This document shows, one piece after another, positions 41,026-49,745 of a DNA stretch of 64,000 bases. The position numbers and the translations under genes are program-made. Position 1 is the stretch's first letter. Each line of letters opens with the position of its first letter. Source of the stretch: CAZKHG01 sp964552655 (GTDB taxonomy: Bacteria > Bacteroidota > Bacteroidia > Bacteroidales > Tenuifilaceae); NCBI GenBank assembly GCA_964552655.1, contig CAZKHG010000015.1:1-64000 (forward strand), written 5' to 3'. The notes under the pieces were generated by a model. It saw nothing but the letters and a program-made list of their open reading frames with translations, ran no database searches and was not told the origin of the DNA.

Positions 41026-42633
41026 ATGACATCAGATACCACAGCAATACACCCAAGCTATCTGGATCAACAAGGGAAATACAAGGGAATACTTGGTTGG
41101 TTGACTTCCACCGATCATAAACGAATCGGCATATTGTACCTGGTATGCATCATGATATTCTTCCTGGTTGGTGCTGCTTTAGGCGGATTAATGAAACTGG
41201 AACTGGCGCATCCCGGTCAACAAGTGGTTGATGCCCAAACCTATAATGGGCTGTTTACTGTTCATGGCATTATAATGATTTTTATGGTGGTGATACCGGG
41301 ATTAGCGGCTGTTTTTGGCAACTTCTTTTTACCCATAATGATTGGAGCAAAAGATGTAGCATTCCCAAAGCTAAACCTTTTTTCCTGGTATATTTATGTT
41401 GCCGGAGCAGGACTTGCCATTCTTTCTCAGTTTGCAGGGAAAGGTGCACCCGATACCGGATGGACATTTTATGCCCCATATAGCATCAACACTCAAACCA
41501 ACGTAGTAGCTGCAGTTTTCGCAGCATTTGTACTTGGGTTTTCATCCATATTAACCGGCCTGAATTTTATTGTGACTATCCACAGGATGAGGGCTAAGGG
41601 CATGACCTGGTTTAAAATGCCTCTTTTCCCCTGGTCGCTTTACGCCACCGCATGGATACAGGTATTAGCCACACCCATTGTTGGTATTACCCTGCTGATG
41701 ATTATTGCAGAACGATGGCTGAGAATCGGATTTTTTGATCCGAATCTTGGCGGTGATCCTATTCTTTACCAGCACCTGTTCTGGATTTATTCCCATCCGG
41801 CTGTTTATATCATGATCCTGCCGGCTATGGGAGTAGTTACTGAAATTATTCCAACTTTCTGTCAGCGAAAAGTCTTTGGCTATAAAGCCATTGCCCTGTC
41901 AAGTCTGGCAATTGCCGGAGTCGGTTATCTGGTATGGGGACATCACATGTTTACTTCCGGAATGAGCGATTTTTCCAGGATGGTTTTCTCCCTTCTCACC
42001 TTTATCGTTGCCATTCCAAGTGCTATAAAAGTCTTTAACTGGATGGCAACCATGTATAAAGGATCTATCCTGATAAGAACCCCCTTCTTATACACCATTT
42101 CATTCATGATTCAGTTTATGATTGGCGGGTTAACCGGGTTGGTTCTTGGTTCCATAGCAACTGATGTTCATGTTCACGATACCTATTTTGTTGTTGCCCA
42201 CTTCCATTACATTGTATTTGGCGGAATGGGTTTTGCATTTTTCGCTGCCATTCACTACTGGTACCCAAAAATGTTTGGCAGAATGTATAGTGAAAGACTT
42301 GCAAATATCGCCTGGTTCATCCTTTTCTCAGGTTTTACTTTACTGTACTTCCCAATGTTCATACTTGGCTTGCAGGGTATGCCCAGAAGGTATTTCGATT
42401 ACCTGCCGGAGTATGCTCCCGGGCAAATGCTCTCCTCCATCGGTGCCGGAATTCTGATTATCGGAATTATACTGATGGTTTATAACCTGCTTATCTCGTT
42501 AAGAAAGGGTAAAATAGCCGAAGCAAATCCCTGGGGTGGGAATACATTAGAATGGACTATACCCTCGCCCCCACCACTCGAAAATTTCGACAAAGAAGTT
42601 GAGATAACCAGTGAGCCATACGACTACAAGTAA
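41026..42633 (+). CDS. ctaD: Cytochrome c oxidase subunit I, A2-type (caa3)
   Basis: 535 residues, about twelve transmembrane helices. Heme-copper ligands are visible: FTVHGIIMIFMVVIP with the first heme His, YSHPAVYIMILP with CuB His and cross-linking Tyr (about 255-261), WGHHMFTSG with the CuB His pair (about 306) and HDTYFVVAHFHYI with the last heme ligands. The usual Glu in HPEVY is Ala, preceded by Tyr-Ser (YSHPAVY): the A2-type D-channel signature known from the Rhodothermus marinus caa3 enzyme. Directly follows SCO (9 bp) and precedes subunit III. Confidence 0.97.
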   Translation: MTSDTTAIHPSYLDQQGKYKGILGWLTSTDHKRIGILYLVCIMIFFLVGAALGGLMKLELAHPGQQVVDAQTYNGLFTVHGIIMIFMVVIPGLAAVFGNFFLPIMIGAKDVAFPKLNLFSWYIYVAGAGLAILSQFAGKGAPDTGWTFYAPYSINTQTNVVAAVFAAFVLGFSSILTGLNFIVTIHRMRAKGMTWFKMPLFPWSLYATAWIQVLATPIVGITLLMIIAERWLRIGFFDPNLGGDPILYQHLFWIYSHPAVYIMILPAMGVVTEIIPTFCQRKVFGYKAIALSSLAIAGVGYLVWGHHMFTSGMSDFSRMVFSLLTFIVAIPSAIKVFNWMATMYKGSILIRTPFLYTISFMIQFMIGGLTGLVLGSIATDVHVHDTYFVVAHFHYIVFGGMGFAFFAAIHYWYPKMFGRMYSERLANIAWFILFSGFTLLYFPMFILGLQGMPRRYFDYLPEYAPGQMLSSIGAGILIIGIILMVYNLLISLRKGKIAEANPWGGNTLEWTIPSPPPLENFDKEVEITSEPYDYK

Positions 42634-42644
42634 AAATTCCCACT

Positions 42645-43262
42645 ATGGATCAAAATATACATCTGCACGAAGAGCATCGCGACGATACCGGATCGAAGCT
42701 GGGCATGTGGATTTTCATCTTCACCGAACTACTACTTTTTGGTGGTTTGTTCCTCGTTTACGCGGTTTACCGGGCAAAGTACAGCGAAGACTTTCACATC
42801 GCAGGTCACCAGCTGAATGTTTTTATTGGGGCGGTTAACACAATAGTACTGCTTGTTAGTAGCATGACCATTGCCATGTCCATCACTGCAATGCAAAAGA
42901 ATGACAAGAAGATGGCTTTAAGGTTGCTTTACTTGACTTTTTTGCTGGCATTTATTTTCCTCATCAACAAGTACTTTGAATGGGGTGGAAAAATTCACCA
43001 CCACCTTTACCCGGGTTCCGATCTGGTTATCAGTCTTAAACATGGCCAAATCCTATTTTTTGGATTGTATTTTTTTATGACCGGTTTACACGCCCTGCAT
43101 ATCATTGTTGGCATGACAATTATTGGGGTGATCATTGCAAAAATCTCAAAAAATAAAATAACTCCCGACAATTATGTGCTGTTGGAGAACGGAGGTTTAT
43201 ACTGGCATTTAGTTGACCTGATATGGATATTCCTATTCCCGTTATTGTACCTAATCACTTAA
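42645..43262 (+). CDS. ctaE: Cytochrome c oxidase subunit III
   Basis: 205 residues, five transmembrane segments. KLGMWIFIFTELLLFGGLFLVY near the start and GLHALHIIVGMTIIGVIIAK plus YWHLVDLIWIFLFPLLYL at the end are typical. Structural subunit of the heme-copper oxidase. Starts 11 bp after ctaD. Confidence 0.96.
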   Translation: MDQNIHLHEEHRDDTGSKLGMWIFIFTELLLFGGLFLVYAVYRAKYSEDFHIAGHQLNVFIGAVNTIVLLVSSMTIAMSITAMQKNDKKMALRLLYLTFLLAFIFLINKYFEWGGKIHHHLYPGSDLVISLKHGQILFFGLYFFMTGLHALHIIVGMTIIGVIIAKISKNKITPDNYVLLENGGLYWHLVDLIWIFLFPLLYLIT

Positions 43263-43273
43263 CCATTCATGCT

Positions 43274-43558
43274 ATGAACCATACCGAAAATCATATCACA
43301 CCATATCGTTTATATGCCATTGTTCTTGTGCTATTGCTTATACTCACTGCAATTACAATTACGGTTACGTGGGTTGATGTAGGGCCATTCAGCGTTGCAG
43401 TTGCCCTGGGCATAGCAATGGTTAAAGTGGCATTGGTTTTACTTTTCTTCATGCACCTTAAATTTGATATTTTGATTTTCAAGATATTTGTGGCCATGGT
43501 ATTTTTTCTGCTGGCAATTGTATTTATCATCACATTTTTCGATTACTTATACAGATAG
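43274..43558 (+). CDS. ctaF: Cytochrome c oxidase subunit IV-type small membrane protein
   Basis: 94 residues from ATG 43274; the longer frame starting at 43223 overlaps the end of ctaE and its extra residues are unlike the family. Three transmembrane segments. TITVTWVDVGPFSVAVALGIA and VKVALVLLFFMHLKFD match the prokaryotic subunit IV family. Small accessory subunit of the oxidase. Confidence 0.88.
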   Translation: MNHTENHITPYRLYAIVLVLLLILTAITITVTWVDVGPFSVAVALGIAMVKVALVLLFFMHLKFDILIFKIFVAMVFFLLAIVFIITFFDYLYR

Positions 43559-43580
43559 CTAACTTTATAATAAGATTGAT

Positions 43581-44498
43581 ATGTTTCAAGGGGCGTCAAA
43601 TTTTGCCGAGGGAGTTGATCGGGTTTTCCTGTTTATTTTTGCTATATCAGCTTTTTTCCTGATTGGGATAACGATAACCATGGTTGTATTCATTTTTCGA
43701 TATAACCGGAAAAAACACCCTAAACCGACACAGATAAAGGATAACATGAAACTTGAACTGGCATGGACTCTAATCCCGTTAGCGTTGGTATTGGCAATGT
43801 TTTATTACGGGTACATTGTTTTCAGGCCCATGCGCGAGGCACCCAAAGATGCCATGGAGGTAAAGGTAACGGGTATGATGTGGAGCTGGACTTTTGAATA
43901 CCCAAATGGTAAAATTACGAACGAACTTTGGCTTCCGGTAAATAAACCAGTAAAGCTAAACCTCTACTCAAGGGATGTGATCCATAGCTTGTATATCCCC
44001 GCATTTAGGATTAAAGAGGATTTGGTTCCTGGCAAAAATGATAACTACATGTGGTTCATCCCTATGATTGAGGGTTCCTATGACATCCTTTGTGCCGAGT
44101 ATTGTGGTTTACGCCATTCGTTTATGGAATCAAAGGCAGTAATTGTGTCTGAAAATGAGTTCGAAAAATGGTTATCGGAGATTTCGCCTGAAACAATTGT
44201 ATCAAGAGGGTTAGATTTATTAAAAAATAATGCTTGTACCAGCTGTCACTCCCTCGATGGTTCACCGCTGGTTGGTCCAAGTTTTAAAGGGCTTTACGGA
44301 TCGGATCGGGTAGTGCTGAAAGATGGGAAGGAAATTACAGTAAAAGCGGATACTTCATACATCCGCCGTGCAATATTAGAACCTGATGCAGAAGTGGTTA
44401 AAGGATTCAACAAGGGAATGATGAGGGCCTACAACCAGGTATTGAAGGAGGAAGAAATTAAGCTTTTGCTCGAATACTTCCAGAATCAACCCAAATAG
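43581..44498 (+). CDS. ctaC: Cytochrome c oxidase subunit II with fused cytochrome c domain (caa3)
   Basis: 305 residues. Two N-terminal membrane helices, a cupredoxin CuA domain with CAEYCGLRHSFM (Cys171, Cys175, His179, Met182), and a C-terminal cytochrome c domain with CTSCH (Cys219, Cys222, His223) and a Met ligand in KGMMRAYN. The fused cytochrome makes this a caa3 oxidase that can accept electrons from another c-type cytochrome. Gene order I-III-IV-II is different from the usual II-I-III order. It is followed 5 bp later by ctaB. Confidence 0.96.
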   Translation: MFQGASNFAEGVDRVFLFIFAISAFFLIGITITMVVFIFRYNRKKHPKPTQIKDNMKLELAWTLIPLALVLAMFYYGYIVFRPMREAPKDAMEVKVTGMMWSWTFEYPNGKITNELWLPVNKPVKLNLYSRDVIHSLYIPAFRIKEDLVPGKNDNYMWFIPMIEGSYDILCAEYCGLRHSFMESKAVIVSENEFEKWLSEISPETIVSRGLDLLKNNACTSCHSLDGSPLVGPSFKGLYGSDRVVLKDGKEITVKADTSYIRRAILEPDAEVVKGFNKGMMRAYNQVLKEEEIKLLLEYFQNQPK

Positions 44499-44503
44499 CA
44501 GGC

Positions 44504-45379
44504 ATGACTCCCAGGGCTGATTTTTCAATTAAAGATTTCTTCTCCCTGATTAAGATCATTATTAGCCTTGCAGTTACATTTACTGCTTTTACAGGGTTTG
44601 TTATACATGAAAAGTCCATCACTTTCCTGCTTATTCCAACCTTAATTGGGGTGTTTCTTCTTTCTGCAGGGGCATCGGCTTTTAATCACATTATGGAAGC
44701 AAATACCGATGCCTTGATGAACCGAACAAAAAACCGACCCATCCCGAATGGAAGAATCTCTTTAAGAGAAGCCACATTTTTAGCAATTACCTTATCGGTT
44801 GCAGGTTTTATAATTTTATTATTTTTGGTTAATTCCCTTTGCGCATTCCTGGGTTTATTCAACCTTTTATGGTATAATTTTGTATATACTCCTCTTAAAA
44901 AGAGAACAGTATGGGCAGTTTTTATTGGTACTATCACTGGGATAATACCATTTTTTATGGGAATTTCGGCGAATAATGGAAATTTACTTGAACCATCATA
45001 TCTATTTATTGCGCTTTACATGATGATCTGGCAAGTGCCTCACTTCTTGATTTTAATATCTATTTATGGTGCTGAATATGAAATTGCTGGCCTGGCTTCA
45101 GCTACATCGAAATTAAGCCCTGAAAGAATTGTTAGAATTTCTTCACTATGGATAATTAGCAGCTGTTTAATATCAATGTCCTTACCAATATTTGGCTTAC
45201 TGCATTCAAAAAGTATAGCTTATTCTATAATTATATTTTCAATTTTTATTGTCTGGATAAATATTGGGTATTCATTTTTTTGCCAAAAAGACAATAAGAG
45301 AAAAATTCTATTTGCTTTAACAAACATCATGCAGGCTGGTTTTATGGCTTTTTTAGCAATTGATAGTCTCCTTTCCTAA
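44504..45379 (+). CDS. ctaB: Protoheme IX farnesyltransferase (heme O synthase, UbiA family)
   Basis: 291 residues, about eight or nine transmembrane helices. Converts heme b to heme o for the oxidase. The prenyl-pyrophosphate-binding motif ANTDALMNRTKNRPIPNG (about 66-83) and the second loop KRTVWAVFIGTITGIIPFFMG are present; WQVPHFLIL is typical. No heme A synthase (ctaA) follows, so heme A conversion must be encoded elsewhere or the enzyme uses heme O. Composition is more AT-rich near its end. Confidence 0.95.
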   Translation: MTPRADFSIKDFFSLIKIIISLAVTFTAFTGFVIHEKSITFLLIPTLIGVFLLSAGASAFNHIMEANTDALMNRTKNRPIPNGRISLREATFLAITLSVAGFIILLFLVNSLCAFLGLFNLLWYNFVYTPLKKRTVWAVFIGTITGIIPFFMGISANNGNLLEPSYLFIALYMMIWQVPHFLILISIYGAEYEIAGLASATSKLSPERIVRISSLWIISSCLISMSLPIFGLLHSKSIAYSIIIFSIFIVWINIGYSFFCQKDNKRKILFALTNIMQAGFMAFLAIDSLLS

Positions 45380-45494
45380 AATATTTTTAAAAAATATATC
45401 AAAACTCTTGACTTGTATGTTAGATTTATATAACTTTGTGTTATATATTTTTATCATTTTGTTATATATTATTAACTTTTAAAAAAGATACAGC

Positions 45495-45893
45495 ATGAAA
45501 AAAGAATTTATTATGATTTTACTATCAGCAGTGGTGATTATAGGTATTATTCTTTGGTTCACCAACACATCACAGCCAATCAACCTTGGAGAAATTGGTA
45601 TGTATGGAGCGGTAATTCTTTTAGTGGGATTCGCCCTATTTATTGCATTCAGAAGAATACAGGCTATTAAAGCAGGTTTGAAACCAGAAGATGAGCTCTC
45701 AAGAAAAATCATGCAAAAAGCAGCGGCTATGTCATTCTATACTTCTATGTATTGGTTCCTGATTCTAATGTATTTCTCAGATAAAACGAAATTGGAAAGT
45801 CATACCCTAATTGGGTTAGGAATTATTGGGATGGCAGCTTTATTTGGTGGTTTTTGGGTGTACTTTAACTATTGGGGGAAATTCGATGAATAA
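45495..45893 (+). CDS. Small membrane protein paired with an XRE regulator
   Basis: 132 residues with about four transmembrane helices (about 7-24, 36-52, 84-97 and 106-125). The central loop [26 protein letters not shown] resembles the DUF2178-type proteins that occur next to small XRE regulators in Bacteria and Archaea. Function unknown. Its stop codon overlaps the start of the XRE gene by 8 bp. Confidence 0.7.
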   Translation: MKKEFIMILLSAVVIIGIILWFTNTSQPINLGEIGMYGAVILLVGFALFIAFRRIQAIKAGLKPEDELSRKIMQKAAAMSFYTSMYWFLILMYFSDKTKLESHTLIGLGIIGMAALFGGFWVYFNYWGKFDE

Positions 45894-46080
45894 CCGAATA
45901 AAAGAGCTAAGAGCCCGCTATAAATTTACGCAGGAAGATCTTGCAAAAAAGGTGGGGGTTAGAAGAGAAACAATTGTTTTCCTGGAAAAAGGGAAATACA
46001 ACCCATCGCTAAAGCTTGCCTTTGATGTGGCAAAAGCGCTATGTTCCAAAATTGAAGAGGTGTTTCTTTTTGATGAGTAA
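45886..46080 (+). CDS. Small XRE-family transcriptional regulator
   Basis: 64 residues from ATG 45886 ([20 protein letters not shown]). A longer in-frame start at 45826 lies inside the upstream gene and is rejected. A complete Cro/C1 helix-turn-helix ([25 protein letters not shown]) with the short tail LFDE found in YozG-like regulators. It probably controls its partner membrane gene, with which it overlaps by 8 bp. Confidence 0.9.
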   Translation: MNNRIKELRARYKFTQEDLAKKVGVRRETIVFLEKGKYNPSLKLAFDVAKALCSKIEEVFLFDE

Positions 46081-46102
46081 TAAAGAATATAGGTTGAATA
46101 AG

Positions 46103-46140
46103 AAAATAGCAGTCGTTTAGTATTCCGATTGCTATTTTTT
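46103..46140. terminator. Bidirectional terminator between the XRE gene and the DUF3108 gene
   Basis: AATAGCAGTCG pairs with CGATTGCTATT (one G-T wobble), with A-run before and T-run after, between convergent stops at 46080 and 46143. Confidence 0.8.
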
Positions 46141-46142
46141 AA

Positions 46143-46967
46143 TTAAATCTTTGATAGGGTTTCATATTTCAATCCCTCCCATTTTATTATTCTTGCCTTT
46201 ATACTTCCAACTTTTATTGGAGATTCAATAAATATTGGTACTTTGTTCTGATCATCGGTTACCCAAACGTAGAGTTTTTGATTCCCGGAAAAAACATCCC
46301 CAACAACCAGATCCACCTGGAATTTTAAGCAGTTGAACTTGCCTAAATCCTTAACGCTCTTAACTTCTTTCCCTAAGAATTTAAAGCCAACATGGTAAAT
46401 TTTCTCATCCAGAACTACTGAAATAGGGAACACCTTGTTGGGTTTAATATTGGAATAATCGAGGTTTCGGGCAATATAAATGGCCGAAACCACATCGTAG
46501 CTGCACTTCTCAATTTTAAGGGTGTCGAACCTGTTCGGGCCATTCTTCCGTTTAATCCGGGCGTAAATCTTATCCTGCTTCCAGTTAAATTTATACTCAT
46601 TCTGCTTTGTAAACCCTCCCTCGTAAATATCCCTGTTAAAATAGATAGGTTGAAGATTAATAGGATCTACCCATGATTCGTAAAGATCGCGAACTTTAAA
46701 AAACCAGTCGTAGAACTGGTATGTTTTACCAAAGCTATGGAGATGAAGTGTTTCTTTCCCAAGTTTTTGATCCTGTTTCACGCTAAACTCAACCTCCCCA
46801 ACATCCGTCCAGATGAATGACCAGGTATAGCTGATAATATATTTTACCTTTTCCCCATCCCTGAAAGATTTATTTGTTATTCCACAGCTGTTTTTTTCCT
46901 GGGTGAAGCCTATCGTACTAGTTAATTCTAAAGCAAAAAAGGCAATAAAGAGCGCTGTTTTTAACAT
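46143..46967 (-). CDS. DUF3108 domain secreted protein
   Basis: 274 residues. Signal peptide (about 1-22), then a beta-rich domain with DGEKVKYIISYTWSFIWTDVGEVEFSV, KVRDLYESWVDPINLQPIYFNRDIYEGG, and WVTDDQNKVPIFIESPIKVGSIKARI, which is the DUF3108 pattern shared by Bacteroidota and Proteobacteria periplasmic proteins. Role unknown. It stands alone, with recG 41 bp upstream on the same strand, and could be co-transcribed with it. Confidence 0.87.
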   Translation of the reverse strand: MLKTALFIAFFALELTSTIGFTQEKNSCGITNKSFRDGEKVKYIISYTWSFIWTDVGEVEFSVKQDQKLGKETLHLHSFGKTYQFYDWFFKVRDLYESWVDPINLQPIYFNRDIYEGGFTKQNEYKFNWKQDKIYARIKRKNGPNRFDTLKIEKCSYDVVSAIYIARNLDYSNIKPNKVFPISVVLDEKIYHVGFKFLGKEVKSVKDLGKFNCLKFQVDLVVGDVFSGNQKLYVWVTDDQNKVPIFIESPIKVGSIKARIIKWEGLKYETLSKI

Positions 46968-47007
46968 GGATTTTTCTTATGCTTTAAAGTAAAACGAAAT
47001 AATTCCA

Positions 47008-49143
47008 TCAGCTGATACAGCTGTAAGTAATTTTTTCTTTAGCCGATTTCTCCAGTTGTGCTGATAATAATAGGTTTTTGGGCAAAGCCAACTGAGGATC
47101 TTCATCAAGTATTTCAAGGGCAATGTCTCTCACGTATTGGAGCAGTTGGCCATCTTTCCCAAGATTGGCAATTTTAAGATCGAAAGGCAAACCGCTCTGT
47201 TGAGTACCTTCCAGATCACCCGGTCCCCTAAGCTGCATATCCACCTCGGCTATTTCAAACCCGTTGTTGGTGGAAACCATGGTTTCCAAACGCTTTTTCG
47301 ATTCTTCGCTCAGCTTATTGCCCGACATTAGGATGCAATAGCTTTCATCTGCACCCCGACCAACCCTGCCCCTGAGCTGGTGAAGCTGCGATAAACCGAA
47401 GCGTTCTGCGCTTTCAATCACCATTACGGTTGCATTAGGAACATTAACACCAACTTCGATGACGGTTGTAGAGACCATAATATGCGCTTTCCCTCTGACA
47501 AACATTCCCATTGAAAAATCTTTATCCTCGGGTTTCATTTGCCCATGAACAACAACTGTTACGTATTCCGGATGAGGGAAAGCCCTGACAATACTTTCGT
47601 AACCATCCTGAAGATCTTTCAAATTTTCCAGCTTCTCTGATTCTTTAATCAACGGGTAAACAACATAAACCTGCCGGCCTGCCTTTATTTGTTGTCGCAT
47701 AAGACCAAACACCAGGTTACGTTTGCTATCGGTATAATGAATGGTAGTAATCGGTTTCCGGCCAGGGGGCATCTGGTCAATGATACTTACATCCAGATCG
47801 CCATAAAGCGTCATGGCCAGTGTACGTGGTATGGGAGTGGCAGTCATTACAAGCACGTGGGGAGGATTCTCGTTTTTATCCCAAAGCCTGGCACGTTGAG
47901 CTACCCCAAAACGCTGCTGTTCATCAATAACCACCAGCCCCAGGTTTTGAAACTGCACAACATCCTCAATCAAAGCATGGGTACCAATAAGAATATTCAT
48001 GGATCCTTCCACCAGATCGGAATGGAGGTCTTTCCTTTCAGACTTTTTGGTTGAGCCCGTTAAAAGTCCAACTTTTACAGGTAATCCATCCAGCAATTTT
48101 GTAAAAGTATCGAAATGCTGATTGGCCAGAATCTCTGTGGGCGCCATTATGCAAGCCTGGTAACCATTATCAATTGCAATAAGCATCGACATCAACGCCA
48201 CGAGCGTTTTCCCGCTTCCTACATCGCCCTGGAGCAAACGATTCATCTGTTTTCCGCTGCCAATATCTTTACGAATCTCTTTAATCACCCTTTTTTGGGC
48301 ATCGGTAAGCTCAAAGGGCAACTTCTCGTGATAGAAATGGTTAAAAGTATCGCCAACCACCTTAAAAACATGCCCATTCTTTTTGCTAAGCCTACCACTT
48401 CGTACCCGGAGAATTCCCAGTTGGATGTAAAACAACTCCTCAAATTTCAACCGGTATTGAGCTTTTTGCAATAGGGAAACGCTTTCAGGGAAATGAATAT
48501 TCCTGAGCGCTTCAGGCAATGTCATCAGCTTATACCTATCGAGAATATGCGCAGGAAATGTTTCATCAATATTAGCTTTGATCTGCTGAAAAAGGGTTTG
48601 CTGCAGCTTAAATATTGTTCTGGATGTAAGGAAGCTGTTTTTTAGCCTTTCTGTTGTATTGTATGCAGGTTGTAAGGGAATCAGCAACTTATCCTGGTTG
48701 GGTTTATACTCCTCTATTTCAGGGTGTACAATGCTGAATCGCCCGCCAAATGCGGTTGGTTTGCCAAAAATAATGTATTCCAGGTTTGGGTTTAAACTTT
48801 TTGCAACCCATTTTAACCCCTTAAACCAAATCAGCTCAACCGTTCCTGTACCATCGCTAAAGAGGACGCTAAGCCGTTTCATCCGTTTACCACCTATCTC
48901 CTCTACCCTGACAATTTTTCCAACAAGCTGGATGTAAGGCATGTTATCGCTGATTTCAACTATTTTATATATTTTGGAACGATCAATGTATTTAAAAGGG
49001 TAGTACCGAATTAAATCACCAAAGGTATTGATACCAAGTTCTTTTCTGAGGAGTTCTGCTCTTTTGGGGCCAACTCCCGGTAAATACATTATATCTGTTG
49101 TAAGGCTTACCGGCATATAGCAAAAATAGGAAATAGAAATCAA
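47008..49143 (-). CDS. recG: ATP-dependent DNA helicase RecG
   Basis: 711 residues from 49143; an internal Met at 49116 (MPVSLTTDIMYLPGVGPKR) may be the true start. Remodels stalled replication forks. Wedge domain with VGPKRAELLRKELGI and the OB-fold, then helicase motifs: LLQGDVGSGKT (about 306-316), MAPTEILA, VVIDEQQRFGV, VMTATPIPRTLAMTLYGD, TTVIEVGVNVPNA and QLRGRVGRG. C-terminal GPGDLEGTQQSGL is typical of RecG. Confidence 0.97.
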   Translation of the reverse strand: MISISYFCYMPVSLTTDIMYLPGVGPKRAELLRKELGINTFGDLIRYYPFKYIDRSKIYKIVEISDNMPYIQLVGKIVRVEEIGGKRMKRLSVLFSDGTGTVELIWFKGLKWVAKSLNPNLEYIIFGKPTAFGGRFSIVHPEIEEYKPNQDKLLIPLQPAYNTTERLKNSFLTSRTIFKLQQTLFQQIKANIDETFPAHILDRYKLMTLPEALRNIHFPESVSLLQKAQYRLKFEELFYIQLGILRVRSGRLSKKNGHVFKVVGDTFNHFYHEKLPFELTDAQKRVIKEIRKDIGSGKQMNRLLQGDVGSGKTLVALMSMLIAIDNGYQACIMAPTEILANQHFDTFTKLLDGLPVKVGLLTGSTKKSERKDLHSDLVEGSMNILIGTHALIEDVVQFQNLGLVVIDEQQRFGVAQRARLWDKNENPPHVLVMTATPIPRTLAMTLYGDLDVSIIDQMPPGRKPITTIHYTDSKRNLVFGLMRQQIKAGRQVYVVYPLIKESEKLENLKDLQDGYESIVRAFPHPEYVTVVVHGQMKPEDKDFSMGMFVRGKAHIMVSTTVIEVGVNVPNATVMVIESAERFGLSQLHQLRGRVGRGADESYCILMSGNKLSEESKKRLETMVSTNNGFEIAEVDMQLRGPGDLEGTQQSGLPFDLKIANLGKDGQLLQYVRDIALEILDEDPQLALPKNLLLSAQLEKSAKEKITYSCIS

Positions 49144-49226
49144 TTTTGGCTATTTAAAATAATACCTGAACTTCAATTAAAAGGGTTTTATTGTTGAAGC
49201 GATTAGAGATGCTTTCTGATGTTTTG

Positions 49227-49616
49227 TTAAATCAGCTGGGCCAAAGCCTTCATCAAATCATCGTTTCTTAAGGGTTTTGTGAGATAGGCTTTCATGCCCA
49301 TAGCCATACATTGCTGGTTAATCTCTTCATTGGCAAAGGCTGTTTGTGCGATGATGTTAAGTGTAGGATCCTTTTCGAGAAGAATTTGCGAAAGGGTCAT
49401 TCCATCAATATCGGGTAATTTGATATCCATCAAAATAATATGGGGGGAGCTGTTGGTTTTAAAATAATCAAGGGCTTCATTCCCGGTTCTGACAAACTCC
49501 ACCAATGCCTGAGTGGGTGCTAGCAATTCGCGAAGATACATGCGGCTAACTGTGTCATCCTCAACAACAAGTATTGTTTTCCCTGAAAAATTTAACCTGA
49601 TAAAATCGCCGTTCAT
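49227..49616 (-). CDS. Single-domain response regulator (CheY-like)
   Basis: 129 residues, receiver domain only. Acidic pocket Asp20-Asp21 (VVEDDT), phosphoacceptor Asp64 (ILMDIKLPDIDG), Thr92 (AQTAFA) and Lys114 (LTKPLRNDD) are all present. No output domain, so it likely acts by protein-protein contact or in a phosphorelay with a distant hybrid kinase. No kinase gene is adjacent. Monocistronic between recG and the ClC gene. Confidence 0.93.
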   Translation of the reverse strand: MNGDFIRLNFSGKTILVVEDDTVSRMYLRELLAPTQALVEFVRTGNEALDYFKTNSSPHIILMDIKLPDIDGMTLSQILLEKDPTLNIIAQTAFANEEINQQCMAMGMKAYLTKPLRNDDLMKALAQLI

Positions 49617-49745
49617 CGTAGGATTGTTTGAACAAATATATTAATCAATTGAACATAAAAGGCTTTTAGACAAATTTTTTACAGGAACGGCAACAATAAA
49701 ATTAAAATCAGCTTTTAAAAATGCAAACGATGGGTAGGAAGCATT

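Noticed and set aside
43223..43273. Longer N-terminus for the oxidase subunit IV gene
   Set aside because: It overlaps ctaE in another frame and gives residues not seen in the family; ATG 43274 gives the expected start.
45826..45885. Longer N-terminus for the XRE regulator
   Set aside because: It lies entirely inside the upstream membrane-protein gene, and the helix-turn-helix domain is complete from 45886.
49227..49616. Response regulator as a fragment of a hybrid kinase
   Set aside because: It has a complete receiver with all catalytic residues, its own start and a stop, and no kinase remnants flank it.
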